From: Nymphaea colorata | Lineage: Eukaryota; Streptophyta; Magnoliopsida; Nymphaeales; Nymphaeaceae | Assembly: GCF_008831285.2 (NCBI RefSeq) | Contig: NC_045151.1 | Span: forward strand, 8,720,571 to 8,784,570 | Direction: 5' to 3' | DNA length: 64,000 nt | Part shown: positions 1-11,800 of the stretch, piece after piece | Layout of the letters: every line of letters starts with the position of its first letter | Numbering within the stretch: position 1 is the stretch's first letter | Program-made: the position numbers and the translations under genes | Notes under the pieces: model-generated | Told to the model about the DNA's origin: nothing | Databases searched by the model: none | The model's input: only the letters and a program-made list of their open reading frames with translations

Positions 1-630
1 CTCCTTGGGCTGCATCCATTTCCTCGTCCCTTGGCTCAGCCACTATCAGCCATGCCCGATGAGCCGCAACTGGAGAACTTCAAGAGGCCAAATGGCTGCA
101 GCAAGCACCCAACCTCTGGAGTCTTGCCCGCAGTCGGGCTGCAATGGCGGCCACCGCAGCTTGTCCAACTCGCTGCCACACCAGAGCTCAGACCAAGCCA
201 AGTAGTTTACTAGGTCCGAGCCACCGCCAGCCCAGCCAGCACTAGGCAGCCTGCCAACAAACTTTGGTGCAACCATGCTTGAGCCATCTCATAAGCTTGG
301 TTCCTTCCCCCTTGCCATGTCCTACCTGAGCACTGCCACCTCCGACCAGCTGCGACTGCTGTCGTCCTATGTGTGGAACCGCCCCACTTTATCACTGTCT
401 CAAATCCCAAGTTGCATGCCAGCTGTCCACCACCGCCTTGTAAGGTCCAACAGTTGCAACTCCATGTTGGACGGAGCTTCGCCGTGTGTGAAGAGACCGC
501 ACAGCTACTTCATCCACAACTCTGCCTTGGAAGCGGAGCTCTCTCACCATCTCACGGAATTGTGTGTGTTAGGCCCCTATCTACTCCTTCAATAACAAGA
601 TCCAACTTTATCGAAAGACCTACAGATCCG
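1..630. other. GC-richer repeat-like DNA, no gene recognised
   Basis: Higher GC than the rest of the window. Six-frame reading gives only short overlapping frames with no domain I recognise. It runs into the degenerate tandem units at 631-1135, so it is probably part of the same transposable-element-derived block. Confidence 0.4.
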
Positions 631-1135
631 GTTCTGCAGAAAACCATATTTAGGCGTCACTTCCCCAACGAATTGTCCTAAGCAAACGACGTTAGATCTT
701 CACGAGCCTCTAGTCGTTGGAAAGCTCTTGAAATTAGCCTTCCAACGAGATATTACACACCTTGATCGAAGTTTGGACGGGTAAGATGTCATTGATTCAT
801 CTGACCGCCATTTTTCCAAAGCCAAGATTCTGTTCTGCAGAAATCCAAATTCAGGCATCATCTTTAGCAGCGGACTCAAGCAAACTACATTGTATCAATG
901 TGTGCCTATACTCGTTGGAAAGCCCTCTAAATTATCTTTCCAACAAGCTATTGCACGCCTCGATTGGAGTTCAAACAAGACGGCTATCACCGTCATCAGC
1001 CAGAACCTGCTTCTGTGCATGCCATCTGTTCGACACTCAGTCTGCCGACTTCCGAGGCCATAACTCCCTCTTTTGGTCAGATCAAGCTGAAATTTGGGTT
1101 GTGAGCTTATAATTAAACGTTCTTCCAACAGCCAA
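631..1135. repeat. Degenerate tandem repeat, ~3 units of about 180-200 bp
   Basis: Units start near 631, 832 and ~1010. Each carries a version of GTTCTGCAGAAA, and the first two share a later GTTGGAAAGC(T/C)CT and a CCAACRAG..ATT block in the same order. The units are well diverged. The 'cataactccctc' and 'gttggaaagc' phrases are typical of non-coding parts of plant LTR elements. Confidence 0.55.
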
Positions 1136-1379
1136 AAGTATGGCCAAGCAAAGTAGTTGTTTTACCAGGCGTGGCCGCACCCAACCACAGCTGCAGGGCA
1201 GCCCTGCCACCCCTGGCCGAGCTTCACCTTGGGGTCCTCGAAGCACACCTAGACCAGACTCACATCACATGGGTACAGCATTTAATGGGAGACCTGGGAG
1301 AATATATTGATTGCTCCTTATTGTTGTGAAAATCAATGTGCAATTAATATCGCATTTAACTCTATACATCACCATCATA

Positions 1380-1545
1380 GAAAGCACATACAAATAGATC
1401 AACATTTTGTCAACCAAAGGTGGAAAGTGATGTAATTGATCGTCAGCATATTCAGATGAAGAATCAAGTGGCAGATCTGTTCACTAAACGATTGATCAGG
1501 CACAAATTTTGGTTCCTGAAAGGCAAATCGTGCATATAAAGACTA
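1380..1545 (+). pseudogene. Copia RNase H 3'-end remnant
   Basis: Plus-strand reading gives KHIQIDQHFVNQR, then after a one-base frame shift ..VESDVI and NQVADLFTKRL. This is the conserved Copia tail (TKHIxxDxHFxR...QxADxxTK). A purine-rich tract (GAGGGAGGGTG near 1557) and TGTTAAGAAGG follow, consistent with a polypurine tract and the start of a 3' LTR. The rest of the element is not visible upstream. Confidence 0.75.
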
Positions 1546-2479
1546 TGTACAATGTGAGGGAGGGTGTTAAGAAGGTAGTATGTGTTGGGATCGGGACCAA
1601 ATACAAAAACGTTAGTCATAGGTGCACTTTTTATTGAGCATGTGAGCATATGTGCTTTAATACTCATCTTGTATTTTACAAGTGTAAGAAAGGGCATTCA
1701 TGTCTATAACATAAATTTATGTTTACAACTTTACATACACAATGGTATGTGTAGTTTTACTAAGATGCACCTCTAAACCAATTTAGTCTGCAAACACATG
1801 GACAAGCCTTTATTAACATAGGGGGCTACAAAAATGACAATCCGATGGTACTACACAAGTGAAAAATGGCCAAATTTTTTACAGATCCACTAGCTACAAC
1901 AGGCTAAAGAATTGATTGGTCATGTTATTATATGAGATGAGGACGTGTCTGGATCTGGATCCAGACCTAGACACATCTGAGCAAGTGAATCTTCTATTTT
2001 AACATGTCTTTAACTAGTTCATTAATGGCACCTTGTATTTGATTATTGTATTGGTGGGCATGTCTGTTCTGAGTGCAATTCATGCTCTTAATGAAAGAAT
2101 AGGCTTAGGAAGCATTGCCCTAATGGTGCTGCCTCTACCTTTGTATGCATCCTTCTTCTCCTTCCTTTTTGTTTTCTGCAGAACTAAGCAATGATGATTC
2201 ACCTAGACTGATATTGAAAACCTAATAGGTCAGTCCTTGAAAATATGATATATGTATCCTTAAACATGTTTACCATTTAAGCAACCCTGCTTTCAACCAT
2301 ATTAAAATGATGTACAATAAATAGAAAGTACATCTTTTGTTGTACTTATGAAAATAGGGGGGAAAAAAAGAAGAAAACAGATATTTAAGAAAACTGGTTA
2401 TCTAGTTTGCATTCTGTGAGTTTTGATGAATTACTGGGAGATGAATTACATCCCAAATTGAAAATGGAACCACTAGTAC
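1546..2479. other. Possible 3' LTR and TWINKLE flank, no gene
   Basis: A decayed Copia 3' LTR may start near 1,565 (TGTTAAGAAGG), but its end is not defined. From ~1,800 the sequence is unremarkable AT-rich DNA. I looked specifically for the next TWINKLE exon on the minus strand (VLM start, LYPI, Walker A) and did not find it. Confidence 0.4.
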
Positions 2480-2846
2480 CTCGTTTGCATCCTTGCACAC
2501 ATCATTCTCATTCTTTTTTGGCCACTTAATGCGCCAGCATCTGTCAAATTAAAGCAAGAATGAGCATGCTGCCTAATAACTTTTAAGCACATCTACACAA
2601 TAGAGAAGGAGTAATTGGAAAAGAAGAAGGACCTCTCCTTGCCAAGGCGTCGAGCTATCTCTTCTGCAAGAGCTTGCCCAGGTTGGTCAGCATCTGTGGC
2701 TAAGATGACACGAGAAGCCTAAAAGGAGTAGCAATTCTATAGAATTAAATGAGTTGTCACAAAAGCAGCCTGAGACAAACTTTTACATGAAGAGATACCT
2801 TGTCAAGATATTCCTTGCAATTCCACAAGTACCGATACTTCTTATC
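2480..2846 (-). CDS. TWINKLE: TWINKLE exons 10-12: end of TOPRIM
   Basis: Exon 10 (2799-2846) encodes DKKYRYLWNCKEYLDK. Exon 11 (2633-2718) encodes ASRVILATDADQPGQALAEE and onwards, with the TOPRIM DxD metal site. Exon 12 (2480-2540) encodes RCWRIKWPKKNE...KDANE. The donor GTACTAG follows. The family continues with VLM and the helicase linker, but no such exon is seen downstream in the window. Confidence 0.92.
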
Positions 2847-5800
2847 CTATGACCATAGTTAGAAAAAAATGTTAGACAAATCCAATTACCAACTATAAAG
2901 TATAAACTCAATATCCAAAAGAATGCAAACACAAAACAACATCATAGAAAGAATACCGAGCCTATCCAAGTGTTTTTGCTTGTGGTCAGCAACATAGTAA
3001 CGGTAGCATTATTGTAGTTGACTGGAAGAATCAACTAGTTACTTTGTCATGCTAATTCCATATTCGTTTATTTAGTTGCACCATACCATGTAATAGAATC
3101 CATGTTATTTGTATCCTATGATTCGGAGCCATATCTTACAATGCATATCATATAGCTTGGAAAAACCTATACGATACGGACATGATACATAAAATGCATA
3201 TGTATCATAGTCACAAAAAACAAGTTATTGCTGAAAAAAGCGCAAGAAAATTAAATCTCGTTTAAAACTTTAAGAAACGAAAATGCAAAAACGTGTTAAA
3301 AACGCTTTAAAATGCGTTTTTTTATTTTTAACGTTTTTTTAAACGTTCAAAATAAAAAAAAACGCATTTTTAAAGCGTTTTTAACACGTTTTTTCATTTT
3401 TTTTCATTTTTTTCATTTTTTAATGCCAAACAGTTTTTTTTATTTTCTATTTTTTATTTGTTGCAAATCTACTTATCTTTTGATGTTTGTGTTATTATTT
3501 TCTCACTTATTTTATTTTTCCTCCATTTTTAGTTTTTTAAACTTTTATAAACTTACCATATTTTTTTCGTTTTTCTCAAGCTCGTCGTATTATACCCGAG
3601 AAAAACCTTGCCATTTAAAACTCCAAAACGTTATTTGTGACTATGAATTTATGTATCATTTCCGTATTGGCTCTATCATATGATACAGCCAATAGAAGCT
3701 ATATCTTATGATAGGGCTCTGTTTGTTGAGATTTTTTTTTTAGAATGATATCAAGATATTTTAATACATACGCTAGTTAAACCTGCAATTCTTCAAGTTT
3801 CTAATGCCAATACGGATAGCCTTTCACACAAGATGCATCATATAGCAGAGCCAGATGATCCTGCCCAGCCAGCAGTTGGCATGTAATCAAGAACAAATAG
3901 CTATTCCAACATACCTTCATTAATAAGGGTTGTTAGGAAAGGCATTCCCAGCATCTTTCCTAGCCACAGTATCAACACCATATACACATTTCCATGGTGC
4001 AAGCACTTGTTATGATCATGAAATGCTATAAAGCTAGGATAACCTTGAAAAATAGTTATATATATGTGCAAGCATAGACATCCAATCCAGGACATACAAG
4101 CACAAGTTTGTGGATAAGAATACAAAGATATTAAATGGTCCCACTACAAGATATTCTACAAGTAATATTTACCAAAAAGGGGATGGGAGGCTGCCTGGCT
4201 TAGCATGACTTCATTTGTGTCCAGTGCTAATGGCTACGTTGACCATGTCTTTGAGATGTCATGATAGAATCGAGGCAAATATTTGGGCATTTGTAACTTT
4301 TTTAAACCTAAAACTGACCACAAGCGTATGGCAGAAAATTTAGGCTTAGACCTATCAATATTCCTTCCCTAACTTGAGAAAGTAAAACAAATGAATCACA
4401 AAACCATCCTACCAATGCAAAAATGCGAAGTACAGAGTTTCACAGAAACTTTCCACTTTCTAAATTCTATTCAAAGTTCAACTTAATAATTAGAAAATTG
4501 GAAAAAAAGGTGTCAAAGAGTTTTATGTACTTTTCAAACTGACATGCTTTATACATTAGATTTTCATAAAAAAACAAAATGCATTAGGTAGCAAATGAAT
4601 AGTTATTAAGCATGTATAAGACAAAAAGAAATCAAGAATGGACATCCAAGTGGCACAAGGGACATGAGCAGATAGAAAGAACAAAACCCCTAATAATTAG
4701 CCTTAATAAGCAGAGGCCAATTTCAGTTTGTATAATTGGACGAACCTGTTCCCAAGGAGGCAATTCTTTCTCTGAAACCCGTGGTGGAGCACCATCAGGA
4801 ACACTCACACAATTGAGAAAACCTGCTTCCTCCATTGAAAGCTTGTCAATTTCCCCCTCAACCTACATATCAATTTCGTAGGCAATGAAGGGCATGAAAT
4901 ATAAAGAATTAATGCCAATAAAAAGACTCTGAGAGGCATTACGATGATAATATCTTTTGCTAATTTGATATCTTCCAGCCCATAGAGTATCTTCTCAGAA
5001 TTCCTTTCCTTCATGGAAGAACATGTTAGCAGATTAATTCAAATGCAGATGAACTTCAAAGTCCAAACCCTCTCTCTCTATCTAACACACACACATACAT
5101 GCACATGCAAGTTTGCACACACGTGCACAGATGCAGTATTTCATTAATACAGTGGAAGTTTCTGAATTGTTAGCAAAACCTGCCAGAATTTTTTATTGGA
5201 ACCACGATATTTGCAGCTAACAATCTGTCCATTCTTTCGATATGGGAATGCAATAACAACCTATGGAAAGAAGACAGACAATCAGATGATATACCAAAAT
5301 TCCTAAATACTGAAATGCAAACAGTGACAAGAACCTCATTGTCTCTTAAAGTCTGCATAACTCCATTTCTTCTCAAAGTTGCTCCAGAAATCATTCTCTC
5401 AGAAAAATATCTAAGTATCTGCAAAAAGAGGTAAAAGATGATGGAGATCAGACACTAGAAGAGATCATAATACACTTATCCTTCAAAAGAAAAGATAAAA
5501 GGGCACTAGATGACAGGGCAGATCTGGAATTTTTCGACATTCATTTTTCTCCTTAAGACCAGGTTTCTATTAAAGCGAGGCTTCTATTTTGGAGGATAGA
5601 AACCTTTTTTTTTTATTTCGATTGTAAAAAATAAGAATCAAAGGTATCAGCACGGCTCCTTCACAAAAAGTATTCTTAAATGCCAATTATTTTATCCTTT
5701 ATGAAGTTTGATAAGACATGCTACTTAGATGAATGCTTGACAGTTAGCACTAACAACTAGTGGTAGGCGATTAGTTCATAATTACTCACATCCATTCACT

Positions 5801-8800
5801 AAAAAAAAAATCTTGGGCCTCCCATCAAGTTAATGAGGTTCTGATATACTAGCGTCAGAGTGGTAAAACCTATCTTATTCAACACCTCTACAACAATGTC
5901 AGGCACCCACCCAATCATTTTTTCAATTCTCTCTCCCTCCCCCTCCTCCCCACCCCCCCCCCCCCAACAAAGGAGCAAGGAGAAATAGGAGCTGACTTCT
6001 CATTCTCACCCTTATTCTCTCTTCTAGAAAACTTTGGGCAGCAAGCAAAAGATGAAACTTCCACTCCTTTTCTCTGATTACACCATCATCCTGCACGAGT
6101 CCTCGAACCCTGGACTACTTGTTAAAAGTAATTATTTGGTACCACCCACAACTCCAGCGGACAACTGGACCATTTATCTGATTCGAGAAAGGAGAGAGAG
6201 AGCCTCTTCTTTCTGTCAAACAAGGAAAGGAGGTAGGTTAACACAAATTTTCTCATTTAGCAAATACAAGATGACCGCTGTGAAAACAAAAAAAAAAACA
6301 AAAAAAGACAGTTATCTCCTCTTTCCCTGTTATTTTGATTTTGAGAAGAGGAGAAGAGAAAGCAATGTGACTTCTCCCTTGGGCGTTTTTGGATGGTGGA
6401 AAAGAAAGTTTAGCATGCCACACATCAAAACCATCTCTTCCCCTTTCTATTACTTCCCTAATGGTCCTAAAGAATTTTTTGAAGAAGCCATCCAGTTTAA
6501 AAGGAAATTGTGGAGGCTATTTCGGTACAGTCAAGATAATAGGTCTGCATTAGACCTCTCCACCATTCAACCATGACCTCAATTTCAAGAGAGAAAGAGT
6601 AGGAAGTGTTTGCCCTTTCCCACTTTCTCATATAATGCCTCTTTCTTATTAGAGAGAGAGTCTGTATTTTTCTCTTGTTCTATTAAACAAGAAAAAAGGA
6701 GCTGGACAACATAGTTTTTCCTGATTTGGCAGTAGAAGGTGAGCACTGCTTCTATTAAATTAGGAAACCATCAAATCACCCCCTCTACCACTCTTCTTCT
6801 CATAAGAGCAAAGGAGAAGGTATTGTCACCTTCTCCCTTAATTTCAGAAAGAGGAAAAGGGTCAAGGGAGTGATGGATGTGTGTGTGTCCGTTTGTTCTT
6901 TACCATGTCTGACACTTCATATGAATGCCTAATATTGATGCCAAGTCCATGCCTAAATATAAAGGATAAAAGACAGTAGTAGATATTATTCACAGTAGCT
7001 GTAGATATTATCCAGAACTAAAATGGTTAAACATGTCTATAGAGATTCAAAGATGCTCACAGAGTCCCAGAAAGTTTCTACAATTTTGCAACACTATATG
7101 ATGTTATACACACTAATGTTCTCACAGTCATAATTATACATTTTATCTCTAACAACTTGCTCAAACATAGCTTCTAAGATTCATTTCTTTGGCTAAAACT
7201 AGGTGATTAGTCCAGAAGCCACCTAAAGTCCAACTGTCTTTTGAGGGTCTGTAGAGAAACTAGATGTCAACTAATGCTTTTTTGACATACTGAGATGGCC
7301 ATTTACCTGAACCTTCTTCCTTGTCTTCAATTCCCAGAAGTGTCTGGAAGAACTCATTTGGCATGTCCAAGTCAATCCTAATCCTAGCAATTGAATTTAG
7401 AGGAGCCAAACTCTAGCCTCATCAGTCATGACTCATGAGTGAGGGACAGAATCAGCCTATTAACTAGAATCCTATTCAACCAAAATAACCCATTTAAGGG
7501 CAACGATTTATTAAACTTCTAGCTCTATGTGCAAAAGAAATGAAAAAGAAGCAGAGCGGGGAAAATATATTAGTGAATGAATACTAACAATCTTAGTTTG
7601 TGAAATCTTTGACTTGTTACCAGAGAGTGGAAGAAACCAGACAAAATAAAAACCAAGCATACATCGTAAGCAGAGACAAGCATTGTCAACAAAAGATGCT
7701 CACGGAGAATTTTCCAATATTTAGATAGCATTGCACTAATTTGAAGATACGAGGTAATGTGCATTACTGACCAACCTCATCACCAAGTGGAGCTAGCTTA
7801 AGGCCGTTTTCTGTAAGTATCCTATTTGGCTGTGTTACAGGTGACTGTTCATCATCACTGCAAGATCCATTAGTTTGCTTAGGACGATATGCACTCAAAC
7901 CTTTAGACGCCTGAAATCAACAATAGAAAGATGAGAAACTACAAACAATCTCAACTGCTACTATTCTTTATGAAACAAAAATATGGGAATGGGTATGACT
8001 ATGACCAACAGCTACATTGCCACTCAACTTTATCATTAATGTAGTGCGACCAAGAGGAATTTTTTATCAATAAAAGATATTCATTGACATTTTTATATAT
8101 AAAAGCATATTGAAATATTACTAAAAACACTAAATGATCAGAATTAGTTTATAATGATCATATGTTTCAGGTCACGCCAGCACTGCATATCATTCCAAAT
8201 TATGTCAAATAAAACATACCCAAATAGTTGTTAAATGTACTTGGTTGAACGCAGTCGCGAACCATTTCAAAAAGTAAATAAGCTAGATGGTACTGTGTTT
8301 AAAATTTAGAAGTATGCTTACTTGGACATGACCCTTCCACCCACATTTAGCTCTAAAACATGCCCAGGTTGCCAAATTTCTGCATACCCAGGAAGCACAA
8401 AACACCAGATGGTTGAACATGAGGATATAAAACATTATATTTATTTTAGGTGAAAGGAGAAGCAACTGACCCGTCTTCACGAATAAAAACAGAGAAGCTT
8501 TTTTCCTGTGAGCTCCCACCTTGACACTGTGAAGAATACATTATTACATTAACTGGACACAATAACCTTACAAAATAGCAAAATTCTATATATGTATTGA
8601 TTTCCAATAGATGAAGAGACTAATTTCAAGTATCAGAATTTTAGATGGCAATGGTGCAATATATTTTGATTGCAGAAATCCTTTTTGAACTGCTATGGTT
8701 GTTTCATGTAATTCACACTACAGGAAAAATTGTCAGATAAGAATGTCAAATGCATAATTTTCAGTAAAATCAACAGTTGAACAATGATAAGATGCATGTC

Positions 8801-11800
8801 TATCGTGCTATCTCACACAAAGGCTTCACTTAGCATGACATATCAAGGACATAATCAAACTAATGTTAACATGATCAATGATATCATTTACTTTATCTTC
8901 TCCTCTCTTACAGCTTTCTCCTGAATCCATCCTCGTGCTATAGCTTAATCCTAGACTGACACTTGTGTTTTTTGAAATCTCAAAATGTGCCCACTTTTTG
9001 CTTAACCTGGTTACACTACAATGGCTAGCCCAAGAGACACATGATAAAATATAGAAAAGTTTGTTCGGTATGGATGACCAACAAGAAGCCATCAGACAGG
9101 AGAATTGGTTGACAAGGAGATATTCAACTTGCCCAAGGACCAAAGGTAATCACACAAAGCTGCAGCCTATACACATGCCTCTCCTGAAGATGCAACATGA
9201 GAAAGAAGCAAGGGCACCAAGACAGTTGATTTCTATGTCACAAGCAACAATGCAGGCAGAATTAAAGCTAATAAAAGCACATCATAAAATCGCCATAGAG
9301 ACATGGAAGTGGGGACACTGGGTCAGAGAAACACCAAGAGGAGAAAATGGCTGGCTGAAGCAGAAGAACAAGCAGAAGTGATTCAACCATCAAAATGTAG
9401 CAGAACAACTATCCAAGGGGGGAGCACAATGGTGCATCCTCAGTGGAAGGATGATAGTAACTAAACAAACCTTCACATGAAAAGGGCCACCAAGCAAGCA
9501 AACAAGTTTTGACCATTTAGAAGACTAATGCTAATAGCAATGAAGGCAAGCCCTAAGATCTAGGATTAGAATTGAAAAACCAGAAGTTCTCACGTAATTT
9601 CTCATAGAGAGCAAGGGATGTTGCATATCCTCCAAAAGCCTCCTCACACGTCAGAATTTGTAACAAGGCTATGGTCCAACAAACAAGGATGGAGCAAAGG
9701 GAGTCCCTAAGCAAAGACAAGAAAGCAAAAGTCTGCTGGGACTCTACATTCCAAAAGAATGTCCAAAAGAATGACTTATCAAATGGACAAGGAAAATGGA
9801 GATATTTAAGACCTAATGCATTGCTGAGAGAGGTTAGCAAGGAGGCTGAAGGTTGGAGAAGGAGCTCACCCTAACACTAAGGATTTTTCCTTTGAGAAAG
9901 TGACTTCCTAAAAGAGAGAAACCCCACATTCCCTTGGTGAATGTTTGCGAAAGAAAGAAATGATCTTTGCTGAGAGCACCCAGTCTCGCTGTAGGTTCTA
10001 AATGGGAAGACCCAAAGGCATACGACGAGGCCAAGGATATGTGGCTGGAGGATTACGCCATGAAGCCCTAGGAGCTCTTTGAGCAAGGGGACAAGAATAG
10101 GAAGAAATGGTTCAACAACAAACTTCCACAATGGCTTATACCTCTAGGTGGTGATGATATGTAACATTATGGCCTTCCAAATCCCTCAATTTTTTTCCTT
10201 CATATCCAGTCACAAGTATCAGTCGCTAGAAATACACTTATGTTTCTTTTAGAGCTCTTGTACAACCTACATATCCTTTTGGCAGGATATAACTGAAACA
10301 GTTGCAGCCCCTTCAGATGTTCTATGAGGTGAATGATTATTACATGTCACTAGTTGCCTTTCCTAAGTTGACAGTGCATTTGGTTTAAGTGGAACCAGAG
10401 GGTCTTTTAGGGATAGGCCATGATGCCTACATTCACTACCACTTGTATCTTTAGGGAGGTCATTTTTTGTGCTGGGTCCAACCAAAATTTGTTTTGGGTG
10501 GGACATAGAACGCCTAAAGTTATGTGCGCTGGGATTTTTCCCTTCCTCCCTTCATAAGTGTTCTGTTGGTTATATTCTCTAAAGTCTAAATCATGTTCCA
10601 TTGTTCAGGTAAGTTGCTCCATTTTTTTTTAATTTTCTTTGTTTTTGCCTCTGAAAAAGAAATAGTTATAAGTCGATTTGCAACTAAAGTTGGACAAGAA
10701 GTGGAACATGCAAGGCACTATTACTTGTTACTCTCACATAGACCAAAAAGCCAAGTTCCAGCCACCCCAACAGGTTATCATAATGGACTCCAACTTTTGC
10801 ATCAGCATAAATGTAGGTTAGGATGGGAAATACAACCTTAACCAACTGAACGGTATCACGGGCTCAAGTTCTCTTTCTTGTGTTCTCTCTTAGGTTAGTA
10901 GGTCACATAGCACCTTCCAATGGCTAGGACTTTAGTAATTAGAGCAGCCCAGCAGCCAGACAAATGGTCATCGTACAAAACTCTTCCTCTTAATTAAAAA
11001 TGAAAATACTGAAAAATTTTATAAAACAAACAGACAAGAAAACATGTAACATATATGTATATATTTATGTCCACGTGGTGTATAATGTTATATAAATTCA
11101 TATAAAATTGTAAATGTACATACAGTCACACACACATATACACATACATACAAACTTGAAACCTTTTATGTGGAACACACTATAAACATGTGAGTTATTA
11201 TCCAATAACAAATGCCTTCATTGTAAAATGCCATTTTTCTTTATTTGACTCATTTCACGGTTACTCGAGTCCTTACTTGCTATCAGTCATAATGTTGTGT
11301 GTGCCTTGAACCCCACATGGGAAAAGAAATATTTTTCACATTTGAGGCATTATGTAATAAGCTTTAATTTGCAGAGTTATGAAAAAAAAATTGTAAAACC
11401 ATAAAGGAGATGCACCCCTTTTACGCATTCAGGTGTGAGAGTTTCTTTCTTGCAAAAAATGTGAGAGAAAGAAGAAGAGAAAGAAAAGCTTTGGTTTTCT
11501 ACTTACGGTAAAGACTTCATCTTTGATTTAGAGGCTATTTCTTGATGTATTTTCTTACTTGTTCCCCTTAAAAGAGAGAAGATATTTTCTTGTTCTCTTT
11601 GGGTTCCCTCTTTCTTGCTGTTCCTATTTTGTTGTTGTTTGGGTTTTGGGGATTTATTGTATTGCCTCTATGTAGTCTCTCATTGACTTTATTAATAGTG
11701 AAATTGTGTTCCTCTTTTCACCGTGGATGTAGGCATATCTCCAAACCACGTATATCTTGTGTTGGTATTTTGCTCCTTTATCACCAAACCACGTATCAAT

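Noticed and set aside
3312-3683. 123-codon open frame rich in Phe
   Set aside because: Direct by-product of the T-rich foldback element; no protein character.
5949-5966. 13-base C run
   Set aside because: Simple sequence; may be a polymerase or assembly artefact, no function inferred.
6034-6576. 180-codon plus-strand open frame in TWINKLE intron 5
   Set aside because: Low-complexity Lys/Arg/Phe-rich translation from purine- and pyrimidine-rich DNA, no domain, inside an intron on the opposite strand.
8717-8733. CACTACAGGAAAAATTG, resembling a CACTA transposon end
   Set aside because: No matching inverse end, target duplication or transposase nearby; a chance match is likely.
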